Shown here: in pieces, positions 47,001 through 59,110 of the stretch
Numbering within the stretch: the stretch's first letter is position 1
Layout: the number at the start of each line of letters is the position of its first letter
From: Parelaphostrongylus tenuis
Taxonomy: Eukaryota; Nematoda; Chromadorea; Rhabditida; Metastrongylidae
Assembly: GCA_019055375.1 (NCBI GenBank)
Contig: JAHQIW010000486.1
Span: 124,001-188,000 of the forward strand
Direction: 5' to 3'
Length of the DNA stretch: 64,000 bases
Notes under the pieces: generated by a model
The model's database searches: none
What the model was told of the DNA's origin: nothing
Seen by the model: only the letters and a program-made list of their open reading frames with translations
Translations under genes and position numbers: made by a program

Positions 47001-47219
47001 ATATACAGCCTAACATGAGCTATAATGAAAGCTGCTATAAGCAAACGAGAATTCTTCTGAGGTGAATGTGACGTTTTTCGTTGCTCAATTGTAAACTGCC
47101 TAAAATAATTGTATTGTTTCCGGTTTTGACTCCGTCACTTCGACAGTTTTCGTCTCCGATGTCTCGTTATCGCCATATTAGAATACATGGCGGCACAAAA
47201 TTTCATCATTCAAACAGTA

Positions 47220-47340
47220 ATTTTTTGTACAAGGGTCCATAACAGATCACGTGACATGTTGGCTCAAATAATAATTGTGGGATATATTGGAATTTGAGCG
47301 TAGTCTTAATAAAGCACTCGAAATAAGCGGAATAATTGTT
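47220..47340 (-). repeat. R1 solo end
   Basis: CATGTTGGCTCAAATAATAATT followed by ATATTGGAATTTGAGCGTAG and AGCACTCGAA is one complete R1 arm in minus orientation, without a core or partner arm. Confidence 0.45.
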
Positions 47341-48429
47341 GTTTATCATCAATACACAAAGTTTTCCATGCGTGGTAATTAATTCTACACAAAGATTCCA
47401 TCGTGCTTAGAAATAAACTGAGAATTTTATTCGCATTATAAAGTAAGGCTTTATTTGTACTTATTTTACGTTTACTCTTTCCACAAATGTATTGTAAGTT
47501 GTTTTCAAAGGGAGACAATAACATGACACTTTGCTATCTTCTCTGAATGAAAATAACTAGTGGAAAGCATTCATTCCGGTACGAATTGAAATCAAGTGGT
47601 CGGTGAATGAGAAATTTCGTTATATTACCTTAGTCTATGGAAGGGAAGAAGCTTATAATTGCGGCATCATGTTCTCGTACGGATACTCGCTTTAGTTTAC
47701 TTCAATAACAAAATAAATTGATAAATTCTTTCCAAGTGATTGAAATCGTGCCTGTATCCTATCGGTCGTTTGATCATACAAATGAGGCCGAAATTAATCG
47801 AGACAGATCGCTCTTACTGTGTAGAACACGGTCAAACAATAGCCTCAGTGGAAATCAAAGTCTTAACATCAAACAGTCTCTCTCAATAATTTGAATAATC
47901 ATTGCTAGTTTTCAGGAGGAAATGAAAGAAATCTGACTTAACGATAACCTCTTCAGTTTGCACTGTCACTACTGCACATTAAGTTTTGAGCTACATCGGA
48001 TACTTAGAAGGCTTATCTCAAAAGTGGGCTCCTGCTCCAAGCGCTTTTATCATTTCTTTCCTTGTGTCACACTTGCCATTTATAGTGCGATCACAGGATA
48101 ATAGGAAGCTGTTTAAACACACATTTTCTTCTTACTTTATCAGTTCCATTTGTACTTAGATTCTGAAGCAACCCAGTTAGAATTTTCACCCCTTTATCTC
48201 CGCCACATCTCATCTCGCATATATGGCCTTCACAACTATAAGTAACTTCGTCGTCGAAACTGAATAGTATATAACTCAATATTCTAATGTCTTTCTTCCC
48301 ATCATGTTCATGTTTTTTTTTCGTTTTTATGAGAGTGATGCAACAAGATAAACTTATTCACTAAAACTAAAAGAACAAGGTTATACTGCACCCTGAATAA
48401 ACGGAAAAAGTGGACGCCTTGTAGTTATT
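47341..48429. other. No supported gene
   Basis: AT-rich, only short open frames of no recognisable family. Confidence 0.4.
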
Positions 48430-48905
48430 TGAAAACGTTTATTTACAACGTGTTAGAGCATGCGCTCCCAAATAGGGTGAAATGCTGGTTCGAGTTCCGT
48501 CTAAAACAAAACTCTTACAAATCACTCAACATTATTGGGTATATTTGTAACATCATACTGCCGCTATAAAATAGTTGAATAAAAATGATTCTAACCTGCA
48601 ACATACTTATCCAGTATCTGTCAGCGTAACAGAGTTCAATGCCGTTATCGACTAGCAGGCCAAAACCGTTGACGGTTGCTTGCTGACAGATTGATGCGTT
48701 GTAGCTATAGAAAGAGCGGTGGGCAAAGCAGGCGTCGGTAGTGTAGCGGGTTGAAAGATGCTCTACCAGATAGGGTGAAATGCGAGTTCGAGTCCCGACT
48801 CTAGCAAAAGTTTTACACATCACTCAACATCATTGAGCATATTTGTAACATTATACCACCGCTATGAAGCGGTCAAATCAAAAGAGTTCTTGTCTCAAAC
48901 TTTTA
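48430..48905 (+). repeat. Two F2 tRNA-derived elements in tandem
   Basis: Copies at about 48430-48600 and 48715-48905 have the same orientation and the same 3' tail (ATTGGGTATATTTGTAACATCAT, then CCGCTATGAAGCGGT-like text and AATAAA or a related end). The second has the better head (GGCGTCGGTAGTGTAGCGG, GCGAGTTCGAGTCCCGAC). Open frames through this region are artefacts. Confidence 0.6.
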
Positions 48906-49199
48906 TTTCAAAGCGATCATTCTTCGAAAATGGGTTGCGCAGTGATAACGTTACACATACATTAGTAAATTTTTCTACTCAGGGTTTGAAATATAGATTT
49001 TCATTATTGTGGCGCCTGAAAAATTTTGTGTCTATGACTTAAACTTTAGTGAAGAGTTTATCTTTTTTATCCACTTTTTGAAGGCATAGTAGTGGTTCAT
49101 ACTCAGCTCTTGGTCTTCAGTGGAGCAGCAGCTAACACAGGTGACTCCTCTTTGCTCCGTATTGAAATTTGACTTCTGGACATAGCCTACATATTTTAG

Positions 49200-49720
49200 T
49201 AACATCTTTTGCAAAATACCTTTCGCTTCGAGTGTTTTCTTACGAACATGCTCAATTTCAATTTGCCTGATAATCATTTCCCGAGCCATGCATGTGGTTT
49301 TTGTAGGGCAACTTATAGAGCCCGATACACGTGTTTCGGCTTTGACAGCCTCGCCACTCAGCCGGTGCCCTTCGTCTTCATCTAGACAGTCCTCTCGGAG
49401 CAACACAACACCTTATATAGAATTGGAATAGAATTGGCCCAGACAAACTTTTTGCATGTTCCATTAGGTTAAAATATCACTGAATGAACAGTGTTTTACA
49501 CTCGATTGCTCTTGACTGATATCGTTGAATATATCATACCTTTCGCTTCGAGTGTTTTCTTAAAACCCACGCTTAGATTGCAATATACTGCCGAAGAGTA
49601 CTGCCCGAATGATGAGGCTGTCAAGGCCGGAACATCTCTATCGGGCTCTACAAGTTGCTTTATAAAATACCACAGGCATGACCCGAAAAACGATTATTCG
49701 ATACATTATAAAATATTTGC
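49200..49720. mobile_element. R1 foldback element, second-type arrangement
   Basis: A core-bearing arm (GAGCCATGCATGTGG, GAGCCCGATACACGTGTTTCGG, GACAGCCTCG at about 49280-49360) is matched in reverse at about 49605-49705 (GAGGCTGTCAAGGCCGGAAC, TATCGGGCTC). The outer block CTTTCGCTTCGAGTGTTTTC occurs twice in direct orientation (about 49221 and 49540), which suggests one element inserted next to or into another. Confidence 0.7.
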
Positions 49721-52700
49721 CAAAAACTCGAAGGTTTTGAATTTCTTTTCATTCAGATTTAAGAAGCACTAAAACACGGTTTTTACATATGTTTACATGC
49801 AGTTGCTTATGAAGCTATAACAACCATTAAGTATTATTGTATTTTATATAACGATATGCTATACAGGATGCATACATTACTTCCGATATGCATTTTTGTT
49901 TTTGTGGTAAATTGCGATTATCTTGTCATCTCTGTTAGAAAGGAGCCCTTCATCCCTCTTTGAACAAAACCTATGCTAAGGTGGTCTGAGAGAAAAAGAT
50001 TTGAAGTTTCTTTCTATTTTTTGGTTCATCGAAGCTTCAAATTCGAGTTGGCACACATAGGACTGTCGAGAGGCTCATTGTAGCTTTGACCAGAGATGAT
50101 CAATCAACTAGTGTAGGATAAAATGTCAACTTTTTTACACTCAGGAGAAAATTCAAATCGATGTCGTTTCGAATCAGTGCTTCGGTGATTATCTTTGGCG
50201 CACCATCAAACATTTAGTTATGACTGATAGGAAATTTCGATATATTTCATTCAGATTGTGACAGTGATTTTTTCGCAATTGATAAGTTGGCGAACAAATT
50301 TAGAACTTTGTCAGTGCATTGTCTCTAATTTACATTAGTAATTTATCAGATAACAGCTAATTCTTTCAAGATGTTGTTATCATTTTTTTCAAAACAAAAA
50401 CTCAGAAAGCAGGAATGAGTATTCATCAATAACTTTGACTTTCCTCGCATTATAATCGTTTCCATGAAGAGCACAAAAACTGTTTTATAAACGACCAAAG
50501 ATTACTACGTGTTGTTCAGTTCTCGTTGAAAGACTGATTAAGCAAGCAGTTACAATATTCTTTTTATTTTGTCTTCTCTTTCACTGATGCACCTGCTTTG
50601 TTTAATTGCACCGTTTATTAAGGTGAAGAACATGTTTTTTATTTCTTACACTTATATGGTTACAACGTTTAATCACCAATGAATTACCAGCCGAGAAATG
50701 CTTCATAACCATGACCGAATCACCGACATTGTATTTACAAGTCCGGTTTGAAAGAACCTTTACGTGAGACCGGATTATGTCAACAGTGGTGAGCAATCAT
50801 TTCATATAACTTTAAACTGTTAAAGTTGGTATTTACCTGGCCATCAATGGTTCTTCACGGCATCTGCAACAGATGACACAAAACAGGTGTACGTTGATAG
50901 CAAATTCCTGTCTAGCATTCTTCAATCTGCACATCTGGAAGGTTTTCTACTAAGATGCAATCATACTCAATCATGCCATCTCTAGTGACCATATGGCAGG
51001 CAAGTAATTACAAAATGGCAAAAAAAAAGCTGTTCGTGGAATTGCTTGCGCAAACTCTATGGTAATCAAACGTTGACATTCTATCGTATATGCAGCTATG
51101 ATGAATATTAGCCAGAACGAATATTTTCATATCGGCTACAGAATCATGAAGATTACCAGTTTTGTGCCTGTCTTCACCTATCTGGTTTTCACAGTGAACA
51201 AACACATTAAATAGCACAACAAGAAGATAATTGGCTGGTACGCCAGTGTGAGAGGCTTCACGAAATCATTTCTCGTATATTTTTACAAATACAGGCATTC
51301 TGTATTAAGGGTGTTCAAAATTTTCACTGATAGTGCAGTCAGTTTTTGATGCGTAAAAGAATTCATTTTTTCGGCAACTAAAACCTGAAAAATTATTAAA
51401 CAGCGAACACTCCAAGGCTCTCAAAATTCGTAAACGGTTTTTTACTAAAACGCAGCATACATTTCTGTTTTCAAAAGACACTGACCGACGTCCAAGGATC
51501 TTGCTTGCATCACAACCGTTAACTCCTTTCGTCAAAAGTTATTGGCTCTTTGTCACACACTAGAAGCGTTGTTACACACTATGAGTATCTAAATTTATTC
51601 AATCAGTCATTAAAAGTAGCTGCTAACTGTGATTCCGCTTTGATAAAAAAAAGTGTGAAATGCTGGTATCAAAGAAGTCAGAAGGGCCTTATTATTGACA
51701 TACATATGTATTGTGTAATTTGAAGATGCCTTCAATAACCACTGGTATTCGGGTTCAAATATAGCAGCTGAAAGTTGCATGAAATGATTGTTCACCAGTG
51801 TTGACATAATTCGGCTTTACATAAAAGATCTGTTGAACTGTACGTGTCAGCATAAGGCCAGAGATTTGTTCGCGGTTCTTCAATGGTTTTTGGTTGCTCG
51901 GCAATGAGTTAATTTTCACTTCCCCCACCCCAACGCTCTCCCACAATCGATAACGAACGCCCTACGGGACGGCAGCCTGGCTAATCCCGAAATTGCAAAA
52001 AGATGTGCTCACTCAATATTCAGAACACTTATGAAGAAGGCAAATCCTTACGAGCGATAAACGAAATGAGACCAATTCAGTGCTAGAAGTACTGAGATGC
52101 GTCCAGTAAAATAAAGGTATAAGAATCAAGTAAATCGATAAAGAAAGTTGTCAGTGATTGCTGGTTACAACCAAAAAATGTGAGAAAAAAACGTATTCTT
52201 TGCCATAAGATTGTAGTGATTAAGAGAAGCAGTTGAGAAGGTGAAAAAATTTTGCGCTGAGGCCCAATAATGTCCTCTGCCCCACAGAAGTGGAACACGC
52301 CTTCATTGTTCGTTTATGAGCTAGTTTACACATTTTTGTAAACATAAGCTGCGAACTTTGAAAAACTTCATACCACAAGGAAAAAGCAAAACCATGCTTA
52401 GACAAAATAATAATTTCTTTAGAGCCGTTGCTTTATCAGTTCCTCAAGGAAAATAGCCAAACGTTGTAATCATGGATGGCTATGAAACAGTCGATCTACT
52501 TTTTACAGCAACGATATCAATAACAGGAATGTCAAGCCCATTGGTGAATACTCATTTCCCCATTCTAGATTTTCGTGAAAGAAATAAAACGGCGACAACA
52601 ATATCGAATGGCTCACTTATTGATTTTGAAAAAATGCTCTGCCCCTATCTGAATGAAATAAAAGAATAAAAGGATGAAGCTCTAACCACTGACTGATCCT

Positions 52701-53084
52701 GAACTGAACTTGAACTGATTGAAAAATAGATAAGATATTTTAATTAAACACTGTGCACAGGAATCGAAAGCGTCTACGCGTAAAACTTTGAAAGCCTTTT
52801 GAATACATAGCAAAGGACAAAAATGAACCGCAAAGAGGAATGCCTCGTAATTACGTGTGATCTAGCACCATATCTCAGGCTAATATTCCCGGCCTAAGCC
52901 AGGCACTGTCTCACTTAAGCACAGACTCCAAGTGGTAGGTCTTCAATGATTTTTTGAAAGACCCAAAACGTCTAAGCGGTGAGTGTTTTTTTAAATGAAG
53001 TTTTTTCTATGCAACCCCAAAATTTATCTTTTACAATTTCTGCTAGGGTTATGAAGGCCTTTGATTTTATAATTTGGGAATCAA
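49721..53084. other. Long gene-poor stretch
   Basis: About 3.4 kb, AT-rich, without a splice-linked frame. A minus-strand trace near 50650-50790 (CKYNVGDSVMVMKHF) is vaguely like the C-terminal tail of an LTR-retrotransposon integrase, but is too short to call. Confidence 0.35.
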
Positions 53085-53340
53085 TTTGACCTTTCCAGGC
53101 TCTGAAGATGGCGAACCTTGCCAAAACGTTAGCCACCACGACTGCTGTAATATTCGTGTGTATTATAAACTGTATTGTTATATACTTCGCTGATATTCAA
53201 TAAATAATATCAATAACACCTCGAAGCGGCCAAACAGAAGAAGATACTGATTTATTCAAACCATGCCGAGGTTAATAGATAGTCGGTCGTGGGAATTATT
53301 CTATCAACGTTTAGCTGAATGTCTGATAAGCCGTCACAAG
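53085..53340 (+). repeat. R2 dispersed repeat
   Basis: CAGGCTCTGAAGATGGCGAA, AAAACGTTAGCC and CATGCCGAGGTTAATAGATAGTCG repeat, in the same order, the blocks seen at 22441-22700. Confidence 0.45.
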
Positions 53341-53519
53341 CACACTGAGATACTGATTTGATATGAGCGTGATTTCAAATTTTTAGTGAGAATGTGGTAT
53401 TCAATTTTTTGAGCCTTCACTAGTTGTTTTGACCATCCTAGATCAATTCTACAACGAGCCTGGCGACAATCCATGCGCATGTCGTACTTCGAGTTGGGCA
53501 TAGTAGTCATGACTTTTGT

Positions 53520-54115
53520 CAATTGTTTCGCTATCGCGACCTCATTTGAGGTTCTCGGTAAAATTGTATTATTGGGTTTTGTAGAACGTTCTAATAATCA
53601 TTCGATAGCGCAAATCAAGTGAATTTGAATGTTATATTTCATTTCTTGAATTGTTCGCTTTGACGCCATAACGGTCAAAATTAATTTTGTTTCATATTTG
53701 AGGATTTCTCACCGGTTAGGAGTTTTTTATGATCAAATTTTGGCCTTTAGATAGAAAAAATTTCACCGATTTCAGCAGCATGTTTGATTTTTAGAAAAAA
53801 CTTCTTGAAGCTCTGCAACGCTCAGAGAAAATTCAGTTTTCGCACGTCCGAACTACTGCTGCTATCCGCATCCTTTTTGAAGTAAAGCGGTTTCTTGAGC
53901 TTTCGAGTTGTTCTGTAGGATAGTCGATAGCTCAAGTCTAGACAATTTTGAAGATATACTTGCTTTCTGAATAAAACCTTCTATTACGCTGTAACAGCTA
54001 AAATAAAATTATGCTTCGCATTTGTAGTGCTTCTTCGCATCTTTTGCTGGGGAGAGCATTTATCTTAAACTTTCAGTAACCATTAGATAGGCTGAATTCT
54101 GCCAATTCCAGTAGC
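53520..54115 (+). repeat. R3 dispersed repeat
   Basis: Two sub-units each contain a TAATCATTCGA(T/A)AG- or GATAGCTCAAG-type block and an ACGCTGTAACAGCTAAAATAAA block. The blocks are shared with 58390-59110 and 1080-1270. A CCATTAGAT block marks the right end here and near 58654. Confidence 0.42.
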
Positions 54116-54144
54116 GTATTTGGGTTTTTGAAAGTAATTCTCAG

Positions 54145-54538
54145 TGAGCTGTGGCGGCCGAAACAAAATCAGGTGTCGCGCATTGCAGCAATGGCACCAG
54201 GCCACCACTATTGCCGTGGGTGGATGGGATTTCGCAACATTGGCACCAGGCCTACGTATCATTCCAACATTCGCGACATTGAGTAAGTCTTTGCAACTGA
54301 ATTGCTTTTTAGCTGTGCTATTCTCCTCATCGAGATCACTCAATCATGAGCATTTTTGCTTCGCTAATCACAGAGAAAGGAGCCGTTTTGTTCTTACAGA
54401 AACATAGAGTATTATAATCCAAGCGTCTGTGTTAGAAAGGACATTGAATGGAGCTTTTGTTCTGCTTACAAATTGTCTGGCGATATCACAAGCACAGATG
54501 TCTCGATGGAATCTATATCAGATTCGGAATTGGTCTGA
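54145..54538 (+). CDS. Possible two-exon C-terminal gene fragment with paired cysteines
   Basis: Exon one (54145-54282) follows AGTAATTCTCAG, is GC-rich for the window and ends at a strong donor (GA|GTAAGTC). Exon two (54400-54538) follows TTGTTCTTACAG and ends in TGA. They join in phase to about 91 residues containing SRIAAMAPGHHYCRGWMGFR, NIGTRPTYHSNIRDIE, then VCVRKDIEWSFCSAYKLSGD and an acidic C-terminus. There are three cysteines in all. The family is not recognised. The minus strand and another plus frame of exon one are also open, and the DNA before the exon is an R3 repeat, so upstream exons must lie beyond about 53500. The splice sites make this the better of the candidate fragments. 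Confidence 0.4.
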
Positions 54539-55324
54539 GAACACTCATCTTCCCTTCGTTAGTGCTCCTCGTTTTTTCCACAGCTGTACTGAAGAGTGAA
54601 CGTTGATCAAATAGTGTAAAAAGAATTCCAGCATGAACCACAGCTCAGAAGTGAAACACAACACAGTCGTGGAGCGGTTTACCAATTTCTTTCCTAGTCA
54701 CTCTCGGATGCAATCAGAGTTTGCTAGGCCTCCTAATAGTGATCTTATCTTACCGTGAGTTTGTCAATCTTTGAAAAACAATGGAATATTTTCGACAAAT
54801 TTTTTTTTCAAAAGGACACCCGTAAACGTGTAGAGAAAACAATGAACTAGAGACAGTCTTGGTTTTTGTCAAAAAAATTCACATGTGATTCCTACCGCGG
54901 ATTGATATTACAGCTAGCACACGCACTCTAGTCGATAAGAATTGCTTATTGAGTGTGAAACCCATCTTCTTTGAGCGTAACATAGCTCTAAGAAGTTTTT
55001 TATAGAAAAAAATATACCGTTGAAATAGATAAGATTTACTTTATCTGATTATATAGATCTGATTATAAGAAATTCTATCCGGCGAGAAATGCTTGGATGT
55101 GAAATAAGCTTTACTTCGACTGTTACGACGTCAAAAACAACTCATTTTAGAATTAAATTATATTGTCAAAATACAACTGATTTGAGCCGTAGAGTGACAC
55201 CAAAGCCTTCAAACTGGGTGGAGCTAACTGAAAAGTGCTCTTTCGTCTTCACTATTGATGAAGCTGAAGTTGAACAATCCTTGAAAAATGCTACATGCGT
55301 TCACCTTCAATGTTGAACTTCGCC
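54539..55324. other. No firmly supported gene
   Basis: A 75-codon plus-strand frame (55089-55316), rich in Thr, Asn and Cys (KNATCVHLQC end), has an ATG but no splice context or family match. Confidence 0.3.
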
Positions 55325-55530
55325 TGAGGTTTCTGAATGCATATATGGCCCTTACAACGCCTCCTGGTTGCCTACCGATTGATCAATGTTGCTATCCTTC
55401 CTAAAAAGTATGGTAGCAAATTAACGACCGTGGAGATACGGAAGGCTTGCTGAGATTTGAGCTCAGGATCGAACCATCGACCCCGCGTGAGTTATAGCAC
55501 CGATTATCACTGCGCCACACGCGGTTTCTC
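55325..55530 (-). mobile_element. F1 tRNA-derived SINE
   Basis: On the minus strand the head is the best kept F1 head in the window (GTGTGGCGCAGTGATAATCGG, then GTCGATGGTTCGATCCTGAG). The body is diverged but keeps AGGAAGGATAGCA and GGGCCATATATGCATTCA. Confidence 0.6.
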
Positions 55531-56454
55531 ATCATTTTCCAGTACAGATGTAATAAATAAATAGATGAAATTCTTCACTCTGGCCTATATAACAAGTTTT
55601 TTTCAAATTTCAGTTTAATAAACACTGGAAAGATTTAGTTCCAAGTGGAAATTACAGCAGCAAATTCTCATAATTATACTTATTTCGCATTGTTCAAATC
55701 TTATTTTCCATATTTAAATTCCAGTGTCATAAGCGGTGCAATTAATCACATCCATTTTATTTATTCCAATTGATGCTTTCTTCATTTCAAGCGTGGAGAA
55801 AAAAAGTCGCATTCAAAATGATAGAAAAATGAGATGTTTCAGAGATGAACATAAATACATTATTCAACCATTAACCATCAATTTAATATAGCCATCCATT
55901 TTTTTTTATCACCGAGCTGATGAAAAGTGAGTATAAATTAGAAAATTCCTGTCAAAAATATCAACAACAGTATGATTTATTACTGCTGTTACTTTTTGTT
56001 TTGTCTTTAAAACCAACAAAGTGTAGATTTCTAATTGTAGAATATCACAATCGCTACTGCCACTTAAAATGTTTAGAACCGACAATAAAAGCAAGCTTTT
56101 GTACATTAAGACGTTCACCAAATTTAAGTGAGCAGATTTTTTTGCCAGCCACAAGAAATATGAGTTGTATTGAAAAAGAAAGCACTTCAAGCGACTATAG
56201 TGACCCTAATGAAGTCGAAAATACACTTTGAGATATTGGAAGTGTTGAAAAATACTGCGTGGTATAATTTTTAGGGAATTTACTAAATAATATTAACTTT
56301 GCTTTAGTTGCATGAAGATATTTAGGACATTTTTTTGAAGATTAGCTGCCGCTCTGTGACATGCAGTGCTACAGAATGCGTATACAGTGATATTGCTTCG
56401 ACAACCTCGATTCAAAACTTTCCGACGCTTGTTCAGTTAGAAAAACTGGAAAGC
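55531..56454. other. No firmly supported gene
   Basis: Plus (55920-56231) and minus (55909-56190) frames of about 100 codons overlap. The plus frame has a plausible acidic C-terminus (STSSDYSDPNEVENTL) but a low-complexity N-terminus. I would not call either. Confidence 0.3.
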
Positions 56455-56915
56455 GTTTGTCTGGTAATTATTTTTGAGCCATGCATGTGGTCTGTTATGG
56501 GCACTTATACAGTGTAATGCATGTAATTCGGCCTTCCAGCCTCGTCAGTGGCACGATGCCTTTTCGTATAGTCTGTTCCGCTAAGATCTATCTATTACAT
56601 AGAGCACTATCAAGCATTTTGAAATTTGAGCGTGGTCTCAAGAACCAACCGGAACGAATGATATGATATTTCACGATTACCAGCCAAGAGCAATCGAGTG
56701 CACAACACAGTTTGTTCGGTGAATTTACCATCTAGAGGCGCGTGTAAAACATTCGCCGGCGACTTCTTTATGTAAGGGGTATATCTCGGTGGAGATGGCT
56801 GAACGAAAAGGCACCGTCCAACTGATGTAATGGAAGGCCGAAACACGTGTATTGCACTGTACAGATGCCCATGATTGACCACATGCATGGCTCAAAAATA
56901 ACTGCCAAACATGTT
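56455..56915. mobile_element. R1 foldback element, large copy
   Basis: Left arm (ATTATTTTTGAGCCATGCATGTGG, GGGCACTTATACAGTG, CGGCCTTCCAGCCTCGTCAG, GATGCCTTTTCG) and right arm match as inverted repeats of about 110 bases each: 56466-56572 and 56800-56905. The 230-base centre has no open frame with features of a transposase. This is the most symmetrical R1 copy after 30240. Confidence 0.8.
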
Positions 56916-57129
56916 GCAATTTGAAAGTGGTCTCAACAAAACTCGAAATCAGAGGTATGAAAAATGTTTTTTTTATACCTCTATTATGAGCTGCATCTAT
57001 CGGTACACATCCACCTCTTTCAACTGTTATGGAATTTTCTAATTTGCTCTTGAATTTACTCTTAGTTATGCAAAAAACATCGTAATTCAGACTGACCAAA
57101 ATTAATAACAAACTGCCGTTAATTTGCAG

Positions 57130-57242
57130 GTCTTCCGTTTAGCTCTGTGATTCAGCGAATAACTCGAGCAAACACCATTGAACTTTATCTCTCAGAACGC
57201 AGAACGTTCACACAAAGCCTAGGAAGTGTTATACTTAAGTAG
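57130..57242 (+). CDS. Possible exon of an unidentified gene
   Basis: A TTAATTTGCAG acceptor is followed by 36 open codons to a TAG stop (LPFSSVIQRITRANTIELYL, then SERRTFTQSLGS). Composition is protein-like but the length is within chance expectation. It might precede the exons at 57814 and 58058 if a weak donor (GGAA|GTGTTA) is used. Confidence 0.22.
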
Positions 57243-57813
57243 AGCTACGACAATTTTTATTTTTCTCAATACACAGTTGAGTTTCTAAATATAAATGTTA
57301 AACTTCGTTCAAACTTAGCAAGCTCCTCGTGGGTATATCTCTTTGAAACATTGTAGTTCACACTCAGTGACGCTCCAGCTACGATGAGGTACTGCTAGTT
57401 AAAATCTTCTTCAAAAAGTAGAAATTTTAATACGTTGTCCTCAAATCTGGTTGGTTGGGCTAAGTATCCGTCTTCAACATCATTTGTTATTTGAATTTCG
57501 TAATTTTGAACCAGTTCACCTTAGCTAACGTAATAAATTCCTATGCGATCCAAGTTTTTTTGGCATCTTATGCTACATATTCAATGAATTGAAAATGAAA
57601 ATAGCTTTCTATGACACATAAGAGCATTCTTTATTTGAAAATACGACTCCACTACCAGAAATCCTGTTCGTCTAATTAATCACAGGATTCTCAGGATATG
57701 CTTGTTTTTGTACACTCCCTCTCACGCCAGTTTCTCTTGAATGTTCAAACATTTGCAATGGTTTGAAGTTTACTGTTAAGTGGCTCAGCTGTGATCCTAA
57801 GAAAGATTTTCAG

Positions 57814-58210
57814 TTATTGAATTAGTGTCAGGGTGCTGCAACTCATACAAAAAAGCAATGGCAGGGATGCAAACGTCGTTTCCATCCAAGATTATCCGCG
57901 TCTATTATGGTAACAACCTCGGTAGGCCTCTTGGACTCTGGAGAAGAACAAGTAGCTTGGTAAGTGATGCAACTACATCATTTCTCAGTTTACTTGATGC
58001 TTTCTTCGATAATGAGTCATAAGACAAGTGATCGTGCAGTGTGTGTTCGCATTCCAGAGTGCAGAGAGCACCATGTGGACTTTCTGGTGTTCAGTACCTA
58101 CAACGATTAAAATTGGCGATACATCGACAATTGAACCAAAAAGGTTCAAAGCATCTTATCAGACAAACAGATTATTATTGTTTTTGAGTGAGTTCTATAT
58201 GGACAGTTGA
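57814..58210 (+). CDS. Possible two-exon C-terminal gene fragment
   Basis: Exon one (57814-57959) follows AAAGATTTTCAG and ends at TTG|GTAAGTGATG. Exon two (58058-58210) follows GTTCGCATTCCAG and ends in TGA. The 98-base intron and the phase fit. The joined text is about 98 residues, with SGCCNSYKKAMAGMQTSFPS, RVYYGNNLGRPLGLWRRTSS, then MWTFWCSVPTTIKIGDTST and LLLFLSEFYMDS. The family is not recognised. Exon one stays open past its donor to a stop at 58022, so an unspliced reading is also possible. Confidence 0.38.
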
Positions 58211-58389
58211 AAGTAAAGGTATAGTTCTTGAGCTTCATACTACAATAGCATCAAGCTTGCCAAACACATTAATTGTAAAAGTACCTCAGGCCACCTAGAT
58301 CCTGACCATCGAGGAAAAGCTATTATATAAAAACCAACACATGGTAAAGTGACGAAGGTCTTTGCAATATTTTGCTAACAGCGTTCTAA

Positions 58390-59110
58390 ATGACGCTATT
58401 AACCCCTAAGCGACGACGTGTAGCAGCTGAGGTACACGATTGTTCGAAAGCCTTTCTTGTTGAATAAAAGTTTTCTCTCAGACATTCGGTAATCATTCGA
58501 AAGCTCAAATCTCTGCGATTTCAATGATCTCTTCAGGTTTAGAGAAAAGTCTTCATTATGTTGCAGCAGCGAAAATAAAGTATGTTTCACATCCAAATTT
58601 CTTCATTTGCTTGACAGGGCCTTCGATATGGCCCCTCACTGAAGTTTTGCTAGCCATTAGATCGCTCAAATCGCCAGGAGTCTGGTGATATGATAGGTTT
58701 TCAAAAGGTTATCACAGAACGCTGTAATGACAAAAAAAAGATCACATTTTACGTTTCTAAAATACTGCTCCGCTGTATGGACGTCATAGGTGGTTTATTG
58801 GCATTTATAGGTGGAGTTTAAATGTCAGAGGTATCCTGTCTATACTGAAAGAGTGGGATATCACGAATAAAGCCTTATAAAAGGTTTTTAATATAAAAAG
58901 TGCTTCATTATTCAGGGTCGTTGAATTTAATGGTGCTCTTGGGTTTCTTAGAAATCTCCTTATTGCGCTGCAACACTGAAAATAAAACTGCATTTCACAT
59001 GGAGCGTGTATGCCTTTCACCGGTATGTGCATGTATATTGCAACACTGTCATCGAAGCGGCGCCGTTCAATTACCACTCGATAGCTTAGATTTTTAGGAT
59101 TTCAATGGTT
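58390..59110 (+). repeat. R3 dispersed repeat, longest copy
   Basis: Contains GGTAATCATTCGAAAGCTCAAATC, ATTATGTTGCAGCAGCGAAAATAAA, then a second set (ATTGCGCTGCAACACTGAAAATAAA at about 58964, CACTCGATAGCTTAGAT at about 59077), so it is made of at least two sub-units of about 500 bases. Related to 53520-54115. Confidence 0.45.

Noticed and set aside
48515..48823. 102-codon minus-strand frame
   Set aside because: Antisense to two tandem F2 tRNA-derived elements.
49032..49406. 124-codon minus-strand frame
   Set aside because: Most of it is the R1 arm and core; the apparent protein is repeat sequence read through.
56725..57111. 128-codon minus-strand frame
   Set aside because: Its C-terminal two thirds are the right arm of the R1 foldback, so it is not a conserved protein.
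57130..57242. Faint resemblance of TIELYLSERRTF to the arrestin N-terminal strand
   Set aside because: Only a few residues agree and the following arrestin signatures are absent.
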